Assembly (NCBI RefSeq): GCF_950295315.1 | Contig: NC_080176.1 | Location: forward strand, 37,158,189 to 37,222,188 | DNA from: Erinaceus europaeus | Taxonomy: Eukaryota; Chordata; Mammalia; Eulipotyphla; Erinaceidae | DNA length: 64,000 bases | Direction: 5' to 3' | Shown here: positions 11,113-21,200 of the stretch, piece by piece | Position numbering within the stretch: the stretch's first letter is position 1 | Layout of the letters: each line of letters opens with the position of its first letter | Notes under the pieces: model-generated | Seen by the model: the letters and a program-made list of their open reading frames with translations, nothing else | What the model was told of the DNA's origin: nothing | The model's database searches: none | Made by a program: the position numbers and the translations under genes

Positions 11113-11353
11113 CTTCTCTTTAAATAGAAGTTACAGTAATCTGCTTTATTTTCAACTATTTATTCATTTATTGGATAAAGACAGAGAGAAACAGAGAAGG
11201 CAGAGATAGGGAAGGAGAGAGAGAGAGAGACACCTACACCACTTCTTCACCACTCATGAAGCCTTTCTCTTTTAGATGGGGAGTGGGGGTTTGAACCCTG
11301 GTCCTTTTGCATGATGATATGTGCACTCAACTATTTGTGCCACTGCCCAGTTC
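11113..11353 (-). mobile_element. SINE (type 1) with 17-bp TSD
   Basis: A perfect 17-bp direct repeat, ctatttctgtacttttc, lies at 11096-11112 and 11354-11370. Between the repeats is a minus-strand SINE (body and head at about 11165-11353) plus ~45 bp of extra non-SINE sequence on the tail side. Confidence 0.9.
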
Positions 11354-11416
11354 CTATTTCTGTACTTTTCATGATAACATCAGTTCATGGACTAATAATG
11401 GCCCTCAGAACACACT

Positions 11417-12469
11417 TTTCTTTTTATTGATTTAATAATGATCAACAAGACCATAGTTTTTTTATATTTATTTATTCATTTCCTTTTGTTTTCCTTGTTA
11501 TTTTATTGTTGTAGTTATTATTGTCATTGTTATTGATTTCGTTGTTGTTGGATAGGACAGAGAGAAATGGAGAGAGGAGGGGAAGACAGAAAGGGGGAGA
11601 GAAAGACATCTGCAGACTTGCTTCACCGCCTGTGAAGCGACTCCCCTGCAGGTGGGGAGGTGGGGGCTCGAACCAGGATCCTTCCACCAGTCCTTGTGCT
11701 TTGCGTCACATGCACTTGACCTGCTGTGCTACCGCCCAACTCCCAGCTTTCTTATTCTTTAACTCTCTGGGAGCATGGACCCAGGATAATTGTGGGGTGC
11801 AGAAGGGGGAAGGTCTGGCTTCTGAATTGCTTCTTTTCTGGACATGGACATTGACAGGTCAATCCATACCCCCAGCCTTTATTTGTCTTTCCCTAGTGGG
11901 GCAGGGCTCTGGAGACATGAGGTTCCAGGACACATTGATGAAGTCATCTGCCTGGGGAAGTCAGGCTGGCATCATGGTGGCATCTGCTACTTCGTGGCTG
12001 AAAAAGCATTAAGATATAAAACAGAACAACTTGTTTAATGGTCAGGAACCTAAAGGCAAGAGTAGAGCAGATGAGATTTGGGGTCTCCATTTTGGAAAAA
12101 GCTAACAAGTGTATTTTAGTTATAGTCTAAGGGGCCTATGTCTTTACTAATTTTTGCCTGAGTCCGATAGCTAACATGCAGGTGAGCTAAAGTTATTGTG
12201 TGGGGAGATGCGGTCAGAGTTGGAAATAGGACTAGAAAGCTGGATCAGGGAAAAGAATAACTACTAAATAAGGAAAAAGTATATAAATACTATTAACTGC
12301 AAACCTTATCAGTCTTCTGGGGCTCATATTTACCACAGGAGCCTGTGTTACTTCTATATTCCTGTAGGTCTGAGCTCACATTCTGTGGCCATAGCTAAGA
12401 ATATTCTAGGCTGCACTCATTTCTGGAGTGGCAGAGTATTCTGACCCAGCCTCCCTTTAGTGGGCAATC
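11417..12469 (-). mobile_element. L1-B long-3'UTR fragment, left part
   Basis: The same repeat as 16901-18060 and 24569-25426: after a SINE interruption it runs gggagcatggacccaggat, ggtgcagaagggggaagg, ccctagtggggcagggctc and so on to 12469. It resumes at 14811 on the far side of the retroviral insertion. Confidence 0.85.
11456..11745 (-). mobile_element. tRNA-related SINE (type 2) inside the L1-B 3'UTR
   Basis: Minus-strand type 2 copy: reverse of the ACAATAAAAYAA tail, ggataggacagagagaaatg, cacctgc block, and head ending taccgcccaactccc. It replaces the block that other L1-B copies have between 'gaccatag' and 'gctttcttattc', so its insertion involved some loss. Confidence 0.9.
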
Positions 12470-12475
12470 CCTACC
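12470..12475. repeat. 6-bp target-site duplication, left
   Basis: cctacc immediately before the LTR. The same six bases follow the other LTR at 14805-14810. Confidence 0.9.
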
Positions 12476-12840
12476 TGTTGTTAAAATTTTCGGAGGCTCT
12501 GGCCGGGCTGGCTTGCTTCACGGGCGGGTAACAGAGACGCGGAGACAACGGCTGGGCAGGGAAGCTGTATTTCTTTATTCAAGAACAACGATTCATAAAC
12601 TAAGACAAACTAATCACCAAACAGAACTCTGCTGTCTCTTTGCGGCGGCGCAAGCACTCTTTCTTTTACTCTCAAACTCAGGAACCCTCTCCCTTACTCT
12701 GGAACTCAGGAACTCTGGACTCAGGAACCCTCTCTCGGGGTTCCTTGGGGCGGGGCCAAGCAGGCCCGCGAAATTAACAGGACTGATCCAATTCTCTTGG
12801 TGGGGGAGGGCTAGAACAAACCAATGTAAAGCATATGACA
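12476..12840 (-). repeat. ERV 3' LTR (left copy)
   Basis: 365 bp. By eye it differs from the right LTR at about 7 positions (~2%) with no indel. The minus strand contains AATAAA (12574-12579 on the + strand as tttatt) and a GC-box-like ggccccgcccc stretch in U3. Confidence 0.93.
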
Positions 12841-12858
12841 ATTCCCCCTTTTCTTTTT
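12841..12858 (-). promoter_or_regulatory. Polypurine tract of the ERV
   Basis: The minus strand reads aaaaagaaaagggggaat directly up to the TG of the 3' LTR, the expected plus-strand priming site for reverse transcription. Confidence 0.85.
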
Positions 12859-13084
12859 AACTAAATGGCTACAGTATCAAGGGTGTGGGGTGAACAGAAA
12901 CCTATATCGTACAGGCATTTTTAAAAAAAGAAACTGGCACAAACTAAACTTTATCAGCTTAAAAAAAACATTTCTTGCCTCTGGGGGGCGTACTTTCTTC
13001 GACAGGCATTTGCATGGGGGCGGGGAACGGCCTAGAGTCCCATAGGCAGCTGGCTGCAACTTACTTACTATGAAACAAAACTTA

Positions 13085-13330
13085 TTAGCATATCTACTGC
13101 ACGATCCAACGTTTCTAATAGAGAAGGAATTTGAGACTTTTACATATCAACAACGTCTTTTAACCTTTTGTTACACCCATTCAAGATGGAGACACACCCT
13201 AGGTGTGGGCCGGAGAGGAAACCTCAGGCATGAGAATAATTAGCATAGCCATTGTGCGATCTACCATTTCTAATAGAGAAGGTAGTGGAGACTTTTACAT
13301 ATCAACAAGTCTATTTAACCTTTTGTTTAG
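13085..13330 (-). repeat. Duplicated ~92-bp segment in the ERV internal region
   Basis: Two diverged copies at about 13085-13176 and 13238-13330 share ttctaatagagaagg, gagacttttacatatcaaca and aaccttttgtt. They are separated by ~60 bp that includes a cacaccctaggtgtgggcc segment. Confidence 0.7.
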
Positions 13331-13561
13331 CCTAACTTAGTTAAAATATATTGATTGTTAACTAATTTTTACCTCAGACTTTAAATGTAAGTTAATTTTA
13401 TCTTTATAAGAATTACGTTGAAAACCTTTTTCATTTAACTTTGACTAGTAAGAATTTAGCCTTAAAGCTACTGTTTACCAAACTTTAAACATACACATAA
13501 ACATGGTCATTAATACACAAGGAGAGAAACCTTTGTTACGAAGACATGTCATTTTAAACAC

Positions 13562-14400
13562 GAATTTAAATCTGTACTGTCTTAGTTGTTGGGGGGGGGG
13601 ATTCACCATCCGGAGGTGGCTTCCCGTGTAGCTCCACTTCTAGGAATTGCAGGTTGCGATCTCTGCACAAATCTCTGCGTACTCCAGCTTGTCTGCCTTC
13701 AGACCGGACCGGCGGCTGGAGATCTCGTGTGCCCAGTTTCGGCAGGGAGCCCGGGGGTCCGGGAGGCCTGGGATGGTTCCAGAATTTATAGAAAGAGGGC
13801 AGGCAGGCCAGTTTTGCAGAAGGCGTGGGCATAGGTGCCCAGGGGTGGCGGCCATGATAGGCCGCCACGGCCCTGCCCCATAGCCCTACCATGTCTGCTG
13901 CCCTGTTTGCAGTGGCTGAGCAGCGTGGAGGGATCACACGTCCAGTGCCCTGCGCCATGCGGTGGAGAGCCGGCTACTGTGGGCTGGCCTCGGGCTCTTG
14001 CGTGTTGGTCTTGGGCTCTTGCGTGTTGGCTTCGGGCTCCAGGGGCTCTTGTGTGCTGGCGTCGGGCTCTTGGGGCTCTTGTGTGCTGGCATCGGCCTCC
14101 TGCGGGCTGCGGGGTTGCGGGGCTGCAGGCGCGGTGCGCGGGGTTGTCTGGGCGCAGCCGGCTGGCTGGCTGTTTAACCAGGTGGAAACGGCAGCTCCAT
14201 GCCTCGCCTCCCGCCCGCTGGCTCTTCCCGCTGGCTGTTCTGAGTTCGCCCGAGCGAGTGGAAACCACAGAGTGGTCCAGAGATAAATGTTCCAGAAACA
14301 GCAAAACAGTCTCGTGAAGAAAGAGCAGAGGCCTTTGGAGATCTCTTCACAAGCAGAAGAGAAGGCCATCCTGCATAGGTAGCCAAATTGTCTTTACTTA
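13562..14400 (-). other. GC-rich cargo of the ERV, unidentified
   Basis: This ~840-bp block contrasts sharply with the AT-rich 3' half of the element (12859-13561). It is GC-rich and CpG-containing, with open frames on both strands. Minus-strand frames include 13974-14369 (131 codons) and 13786-14304 (172 codons). The first contains a short TQEP-type repeated peptide, encoded by imperfect 21-30 bp tandem units at about 13985-14095. I see no retroviral domain. It could be a degenerate gag leader or captured host sequence, and nothing proves that it is translated. The long frames may simply reflect high GC content. Confidence 0.5.
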
Positions 14401-14420
14401 TCTGAGAGATGCGCAGGTCA

Positions 14421-14437
14421 GGTCCACGTGGGCGCCA
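14421..14437 (-). promoter_or_regulatory. Primer-binding site (tRNA-Lys type)
   Basis: The minus strand reads TGGCGCCCACGTGGACC two bases after the 5' LTR. From memory this is close to the Lys1,2 PBS core TGGCGCCCAACGTGGG, with one A missing. Confidence 0.75.
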
Positions 14438-14439
14438 TT

Positions 14440-14804
14440 TGTTGTTAAAATTTTCGGAGGCTCTGGCCGGGCTGGCTTGCTTCACGGGCGGGTAACAGAG
14501 ATGCGGAGACAACGGCTGGGCAGGGAAGCTGTATTTCTTTATTCAGGAACAACGATTCATAAACTAAGACAAACTAATCACCAAACAGAACTCTGCTGTC
14601 TCTTTGCGGCGGCGCAAGCACTCTTTCTTTTACTCTCGAACTCAGGAACCCTCTCCCTTACTCTGGAACTCAGGAACTCTGGACTCAGGAACCCTCTCTC
14701 GGGGTTCCTTGGGGCGCGGCCAAGTAGGCCTGCGAAATTAACAGGACTGATCCAATTCTCTTGGCGGGGGAGGGCTAGAACAAACCAATGTAAAGCATAT
14801 GACA
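14440..14804 (-). repeat. ERV 5' LTR (right copy)
   Basis: 365 bp. It starts tgttgttaaaattttcgg and ends agcatatgaca on the + strand, identical termini to the left LTR. The AATAAA complement is at 14538-14543. In the minus orientation this LTR would supply the promoter. Confidence 0.93.
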
Positions 14805-14810
14805 CCTACC
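14805..14810. repeat. 6-bp target-site duplication, right
   Basis: cctacc, identical to 12470-12475. Confidence 0.9.
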
Positions 14811-14985
14811 ATTGTTGACCCACATTGAAGGCAAGGTCCTGTAGAGGCCCACAAGAGGGTCCACTATGTTGTTCCTCATGGAGATGACTAGTGACAGTGG
14901 AGACAAGGATCTGTTAGAGGTCTAGGCCCATCATGCACAGAACACATTTTGAATAGAGTTTATTTAAAGAAGACAGGATCCTTCT
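14811..14985 (-). mobile_element. L1-B long-3'UTR fragment, right part
   Basis: Continuation of the repeat interrupted by the ERV. gttgacccacattgaaggca and ggtcctgtagaggcccacaa match the reverse complement of about 46920-46980 in the + strand L1-B copy. Confidence 0.75.
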
Positions 14986-15205
14986 GAAACCATCTCAACA
15001 ACTGAAAATTTGATGCAACTGAAATTTGATGCTTTTTATTTAATTATAAAATTACTTTTGACTATCATGTTAGCATACTTCCTAGTGCTTGATAAAATTA
15101 TTACAGAAAAGTGTTTGAGTCAAAGTAAATCATACTTATCCTGAGAGATAAAGGGAAAATGTTTCTTTCAAAAATGAGTACATCAAAGGTTCATAAAATC
15201 AAAGG

Positions 15206-15348
15206 AGGAGGGCAGGGGTAGATAGCATAATAGTTATGCAAAGAGACTCTCACGATTGAGGCATCAAAGTCCGAAGTTCAATCCCCTGAACCACCACAAA
15301 CCAGAGCTGCTGAGTGCTCTGGCAAAAACAAAACAAACAAAAAAACAA
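15206..15348 (+). mobile_element. SINE (type 3)
   Basis: gggcaggggtagatagcata, gttatgcaaagagactctca, box-B-like gttcaatcccc and ccagagctgctgagtgctct, with an ACAAAACAAACAAAAAAAC tail. Confidence 0.8.
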
Positions 15349-15408
15349 CTCAAGACATGAACCTGGGACTTTGGAGCCTCAGGCATAAGAGTATCTTTGC
15401 ATAACCAT

Positions 15409-15883
15409 TGTTGTTTTCGATGGGCTGGCTTCAGGGGCGGGTAACAGACGAAGGAACTCATGGCTGGGTTGTACGCAGTATCTCTTTATTCATGCAGGAC
15501 GCAGCGCAATCTATGCCAAGCTAAGCTAAACTAACACAACTACCAACTAACTAAAACGAACAATGTTGTCCTTACATATTTTCCAAGTAGGGTGTAAATA
15601 GGATGTGATGTAGAGAGGGTGGAGAGAAAAGTGACTGGTGAAAATCAGGGTGTGACAAGGAGAGGGGGCGGAGCAGGCAAGAATTCTATCACTGAACCAC
15701 TAATGCCCTGGAGGGAGTGTGGTGCTTTATGTAAATGTAAAAGTGATTTATGTAAATAGACCGCTTTGAATGGGATCAAACCATGTAAATAGACCGCTTT
15801 GAATGGGATCAAACCAATCCCTATACAGGCATACCGGTGCTTGGTTAAGCAGAAGCCAAGGGGAGCTGGCATACTACCCAACA
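15409..15883 (-). mobile_element. Solo LTR, class II-like
   Basis: 475 bp, TG...CA ends (tgttgttttcgatggg ... ctacccaaca), flanked by a perfect 6-bp TSD, aaccat (15403-15408 and 15884-15889). AATAAA is on the minus strand (tttatt at 15485-15490), so the LTR points left. It shares the gggctggctt..gggcgggtaacagac motif with the LTRs at 12476 and 14440 but is otherwise different, so it is a related, distinct family. It contains a perfect 33-bp tandem duplication in its U3 part. Confidence 0.9.
15750..15815. repeat. 33-bp tandem duplication in LTR U3
   Basis: Two perfect head-to-tail copies (15750-15782 and 15783-15815), each starting atgtaaatagaccgctttga. Duplicated U3 blocks often correspond to enhancer repeats in retroviral LTRs. 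Confidence 0.9.
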
Positions 15884-16009
15884 AACCATTATGCTATTTA
15901 CCCCTTCCCAAGTCCCGGGTTCAATCCCCTGCACCATAAACCAGAGCTGAACAGTGTGCTGGTAAAAATAAAATAAATTAAAAATTAAAAAAAATTGTTG
16001 GTCATCATT

Positions 16010-16500
16010 TCTCCTTTGGCTAATTCTGCTTCTAAAGACCCCTTCTGTTTCTATCTGTGTTGGTCATCATGCCAGGTCCCCTTGCATTGCTTGATGCTGT
16101 GGTCTATTTACATAATCACTGTTTTGCCTGAGACCCCTCCCCCCTGCCTGCAGGGCGTTGGTTTAATCCACACTGTTTAGATGGAAGCTTGCCACCTTCC
16201 TGCACTTTATTTTTGCTCCACCCCCTCTCCTAGCCATTTCCTTTTCCCCACTTGCCACTTCTGGTTAAAGATATATATAAAGGCGTTGTATCTGATCAAT
16301 AGAGAGAAGTTGCTTTGCATTCCTGCTCAGCCAAGTGTTCCAGAGTCTCTCTCTCTCTCTGGCAGTGCTAGCCCGGCATATCTCTCCTGCATATCCTTGA
16401 CAGAGCCACAGCACACCTCAATGCATGTCAACAGCGCCAACTCTGAGGCATCTCCAGCAACAGCCCTCTTAAGAATAGGCAGGTTTCTTGTTTGGCCTGA
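16010..16500 (+). mobile_element. Possible LTR-like sequence
   Basis: Pyrimidine-rich sequence with a strong TATA-like gatatatataaagg near 16270 followed by gagaagttgctttgcattcc, which resembles an LTR R/U5 region. I could not find termini or a TSD, so this is tentative. Confidence 0.35.
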
Positions 16501-16509
16501 AACACCTGC

Positions 16510-16706
16510 AATCCTGGACAGAGCAATCCAGGTGGCTGATGTCTTGTCAAATGAGACAATGCTCTGATTCTCTGTTGTGTCCGCTTCATGGATTTGATTG
16601 TGGAAAACCTCTTCATGAGGAAGAAGGTAGCCCATGGCGGATGGGTAGCCAAGTGGCATATACTTATCTGGGGGATGGGTGGGTTAGGTCCCACGTTGGT
16701 GCACCA
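16510..16706 (-). mobile_element. ERV 5'-leader fragment with PBS
   Basis: The + strand segments cctcttcatgaggaagaagg, gatgggtagccaagtggc and tacttatctgggggatgg align in order with 14335-14420 just inside the ERV. At 16687-16706 the minus strand reads TGGTGCACCAACGTGGGACC, close to a Lys-type PBS. No LTR follows on the right; SINE sequence does. Confidence 0.5.
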
Positions 16707-16707
16707 A

Positions 16708-16765
16708 TATGCAGATGAAACAGCACATGCGCTTAATCCACTGCACTACAGCCCGACTCTCAAGA
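16708..16765 (-). mobile_element. SINE head fragment (type 2)
   Basis: gcgcttaatccactgcacta and cagcccgactctc are the reverse of the type 2 head (gggagtcgggctgtagc...). The body is missing. Confidence 0.65.
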
Positions 16766-16900
16766 GACCAAGGCTATTCTTGAAAAAGAGAATCACAAAT
16801 TATCAAAAATATACTTTTAGAGAAAAATGACTTACTAGCGAGCCACATAAGAGACCTCTGACAATCTGGATTCCACACAGATGCAGAATGAAGGAATCTG

Positions 16901-18253
16901 GTTTTTTTTTAAATTTATTTTTTATTTAAGAAAGGATAAATTAACAAAACCATAGGATAGGAGGGGTACAACTCCACACAATTCCCACCACCCAATCTCC
17001 ATATCCCATCCCCTCCCCTGATAGCTTTCCCATTCTTTATCCCCCTGGAAGCATGGACGCAGGATCGTTGTGGGTTGCTGAAGGTGGAAGGTCTGGCTTC
17101 TGTAATTGCTTCCCCGCTGAACATGGATGTTTACTGGTTGGTCCATACTCCCAGTCTGCCTCTGTCTTTCCCTAGTAGGGTGGGTCTCTGGGGAAGTGGA
17201 GCTCTACGACACATTGGTGGGGTCTTCAGTCCAGGGAAGCCTGGCCAGCATCCTGATAGCATCTGGAACCTGGTGACTGAAAATAGAGTTAACATACAAA
17301 GCCAAACAAATTGTTGAACAATCATGGACGCAAAGGTTGGAATAGTGGAGAGGAAGTGTTGGGGGGTACTCACTGCAAACTCTAGTGTACTTCTGCTTTC
17401 AGGTATATATTTTGCACTAGTTTATGGATACGTGTGAACATATGCTCTATCTCACAGAACCTGGTGTATATCTAGGTTTTGGGACTTTGTTAGAAAGTGA
17501 TCCACATGGGATAGAATTAGAGAATACTGTGAAAGGAAAGGTCTCACTCGGGCAATGAAGCTGAAGGGTTGTCATTCCACACCTGAATTCTCTGGACACA
17601 GTATGAGCTGAAGCATGTTGAGGTGGCAATCGTTGCGTTGATTAGGTTGCTATCAGCTGATGCAATATTATTTGATATGGATTGGGAGAGGCATGTGGGT
17701 AAGTGGGCCCTATCCTAAGGTTCCAGGACTGGGGGAAATACAGGCTCTATAGTGGAGATGTTAGGTTCCTGCTGTCTTAGGGTTCAAAAAGACAATGGAT
17801 AGTTAATGTTATCACATTATTTGGTAATTGGATTAACTTTGAAAAGTCCTTTTGTTCGGGTTTGCTGTATAGTACCCAGTATCTTGTAAATAGCTGTGCC
17901 ACTGGTTGCCTCTGATCTACTTGGTCTAGGCTTTTGAGAGAGTCTGCATATCAAATACACAGCCTATATATTAAAAAGACTCAGTCTGTGTTTTAAAAAC
18001 TTCGAGACATACAATTAATTTTCCCCCTCATATTAATTAACTAGTGATTTATATGACTACACTTTACTAGGAGTGTACATAAACATTATTCCCACCACCA
18101 AAAGATGGTGTCCCATCCCACCCTGATCACCCCCACCCCCCACCGGCCCAGGAAGCCGCATGTCCACCCTCCCCCTCACCACAGGGTTTTTACTTTGGTG
18201 CCCTACTTACAATTTAGTCTGATCCTGCTTTTAGTTTCCCTTTCAGATCTTTC
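16901..18253 (-). other. L1-B 3' UTR
   Basis: About 1.35 kb between the ORF2 stop and the tail, far longer than the ~0.2 kb 3' UTR of the L1-A elements here. The portion nearest the tail (16915-17320) is the part most often found alone elsewhere in the window, as expected for 5'-truncated insertions. The ORF2-proximal end contains C-rich runs (cccaccccccaccgg region, about 18120-18180). Confidence 0.8.
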
Positions 18254-21200
18254 TCAACTTCTGTTAATGAGTGGGATCATCCCATACTCATCTTTATCTT
18301 TCTGACTTAGCTCACTTAACATAATTCCTTCTAGCTCTGTCCAAGATGGGTCAGAGAAAGTGGGTTCATTGTTCTTGATAGTTGTGTAGTGTTCCATTGT
18401 GTATATATACCACAGCTTTCTCAGCCACTCATCTGTTGTTGGGCACCTGGGCTGCTTCCAGGTTTTAGCTATTATGAATTGTGCTGCTATGACCATAGGA
18501 GTACACATCTCTTTTTAGTTAGGTGTTATGGAGTCCTTGCAGTATATCCCCAGGAGAGGAATTACTGGATCATATTTCCATATGATCCATGGAAGGTCCA
18601 TGTTTAGCCTTGTGAGAGTTCTCCAGACTGCTCGCCACAGAGGCTGGACCAATTTACATTCCCAACAGCACCAGCAGTACAGAAGGGTTCCTCTGTCCCC
18701 ACATCCTCTCCAGCATTTGTTGCTGCTGTCCTTTTTGATGTATGTCATTCTCACAGGAGTGAGGTGGTATCTCAATGTTGTCTTAATTTGCATATTTCTG
18801 ACAATCAGTGACCTGGAGCAGTTTTCATATGTTTGTTAGCCTTTTGGATCTCCTCTGGAGGGAATGTTTTGTTCATATCCTCTGCCCATTTTTGGATGGG
18901 GTCATTTGCTTTTTTGGTGCTAAGTTTGCTGAGCATTTTATATATTTTGGTGATTAGTTTCTTGTCTGATGTATGGCATGTGAAGATCTTCTCCCATTCT
19001 GTGAGGGGTCTCTCTGTTTGTTTAATAGTTTCTTTGGATATGCAGAAGCTTTTCAATTTGATGTAGTACCATTGGTTTGTTTCTGCTTTAGTCTTTCTTG
19101 CAATGGGGTTTATTTCATCAAAGATGTCCTTCAGGTGTAGGTGGAAAAGTGTTTTACCAATGATTTCCTCTAAGTATTTGATTGTTTCTGGTCTAACATC
19201 CAGGTCTTTGATCCATTCGGAACTGATTTTTGTTTCTGGCATGATAAAGTGGTTCAATTTCATTCTTCTGCATGTTTCAACCCAGTTTTCGCAGCACCAT
19301 TTATTGAAGAGAGCCTCCTTCTTCCATTTAATACTCTGGGCCCCTAGGTGTGGGGATTTATTTCTGGGCTTTCAGTTCTGTTCCACTGGTCTGTGTGCAT
19401 ATTTTTGTTCCAGTACCATGCTGTTTTGATGATGATGGCTTTATAATATAGTTTGAGATCTGGGAGTGTGATGCCTCCATTTCTGTTTCTTTTCCTCAAG
19501 ATGGTTTTGGCAATTCTAGGTATTTTTTGATTCCAGATAAGTGTTGGATTTTGTCAAAGGCTTTCTCTGCATCTATTGAGATAATCATGTGGTTTTTGGT
19601 TTTTCTTTTATTGATGGGGTGAATGACATTGATGGAATTGTGGATGTTGAACCAGCCTTGCATTCCTGAGATGAATCCCACTTGGTTGTGATGAAAAATG
19701 TTTTTGATATGCTGCTGTATCCGGTTGGCCAAGATCTTGTTTAATATTCTGGCATCTATGTTCATCAGAGATATTGGATGTAGTTTTCCTTTTTTGTTGT
19801 GTCCCTATCTGCTTTTGGTATCAGGGTGATGTTGGCTTCATAGAAGGCTTATGGGAGTATTCCTGTTTCTTCAATCTTATGGAAAAGCTTAAGAAGTATG
19901 GGTACTAACTGTTTCCTGAAAGTTTTGTAGAATTCGTTTCTGAAGCCATCTCGTCCAGGACATTTGTTGTTGGGGAGATTCTTAATAACGGTTTCAATTT
20001 CTTTGTCTGTGATTGGTGCATTTAGGTTTTGTAGTTCTTCTTGGTTCAGTTTTGGAAGGGCATATGCTTCTAGAAATTGTTCCATTTCTTCCAGATTCTC
20101 TAGCTTGGTGGTGGATAGTTCTTCATAGAAGTTTTGCATGATTTTCTCGGTTTCTGTAGTGTCAGTTGTGATATCTCCTCCATCGTTTACAATTCTATTA
20201 ATTTGAGTCTTCTCTCTTTTTTGTTTGGTGAGTCTGGCTAGGGGTTTGTCAATTTTGTTTAATCTTTCAAAGAACCAACATTTGGCTTCATTGATCTTTT
20301 GTATGGTTCTCTTATTTTTGATGTTGTTTATTTCTGCTCTAATTTTAGTGATTTCTGTCCTTCTTGTTGCTTTAGGGTTCCTTTGTTCCTCTTCCTCGAA
20401 GTCCTTGAGGTGTGCAGTAAGATCCTTCATTTGAGCTTTTTCTTGTTTAATATGTGATTGTATGGCTATAAGTTTCCCTCTCAATACTGTGTTAGCTGTG
20501 TCCCAAATATTTTGATAGGTTGTGTCTTCATTTCATTTTCATTTGTTTCCAGGAACATTTGAATTTCCTTCTTGAGTGACTCTCCGACCCAGTGGTTCTT
20601 AAGGAGTATGTTGTTTAGTTTCCAAATTCTGTGACTTTTAATAATTTTCTGTTTGTTGTTAAATGTTAGTTTTACTCCACTGTGGTCTGAGAAGATACTT
20701 GGGATGATTTCAATGCTCTTGAATTTATTGATGCTGTCTTTGTGGCCTAACATGTGGTCTTTCCTTGTGTTATGTGGATTTGAAAAGAATGTGTATTCCA
20801 GTTTTTTGGTGTGAAGGACTCTGAAAATGTCCAAGAGGTCTAGTCTGTCAATCTCTTCATTTAATTCTCTTGAATCTTTGTTGATTCTCTGCTTTCAACA
20901 AATTTGTCTAAGTGTGAGAGTGGGGTGTTAAAGTCTCCCACTATTATTGTATTACTATTGATGTATTTTTGAAGTTCTTTCAGTAGGTGCTTGATGTATT
21001 TAGATGGTCCCTCATTGGGTGCATAGATGTTAGTAATTGTTAAGTCTTCTTGGCTGATTGATTCTCTAATAATTATGTAATATCCTTGCCTATCTTTGAT
21101 TACTTTATTTAATTTAAAAACTATTGTGTCAGAGATGAGATTGGCTGTTCCTGCCTTTTTTTTGTGGTCCGTTAGCCTGTATGATAGTTTTCCATCCTTT

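Larger units (their letters stand above)
12476..14804 (-). mobile_element. Two-LTR non-autonomous class II-like ERV
   Basis: A complete proviral structure of 2329 bp: LTR (365 bp), 1599-bp internal region, LTR (365 bp). It has TG...CA ends and a perfect 6-bp TSD. Read on the minus strand, the 5' LTR is the right one. A Lys-type primer-binding site follows it after 2 nt, and a polypurine tract precedes the 3' LTR. The PBS and 6-bp TSD point to a beta-/class II (ERVK-like) lineage. No gag, pol or env reading frame is recognisable and the internal region is far too short for them, so it must have been mobilised in trans. It is inserted in an older L1-B 3' UTR. Confidence 0.93.
15349..15990 (-). 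mobile_element. Type 3 SINE material split by a solo LTR
   Basis: Left part (15349-15408) reads gaacctgggactttggagcc ... tctttgcataaccat. The right part (15884 on) resumes aaccattatgctatttaccc, the reverse of the type 3 head. A plus-oriented type 3 fragment (ttcaatcccctgcaccataa) follows to the AATAAAA tail at about 15970-15990. The LTR insertion lies exactly between the two aaccat copies. Confidence 0.7.

Noticed and set aside
13786..14317. Overlapping 131-172 codon frames on both strands as host genes
   Set aside because: They lie inside the ERV between matching LTRs and arise in GC-rich DNA where stops are rare. Kept only as an unidentified cargo region.
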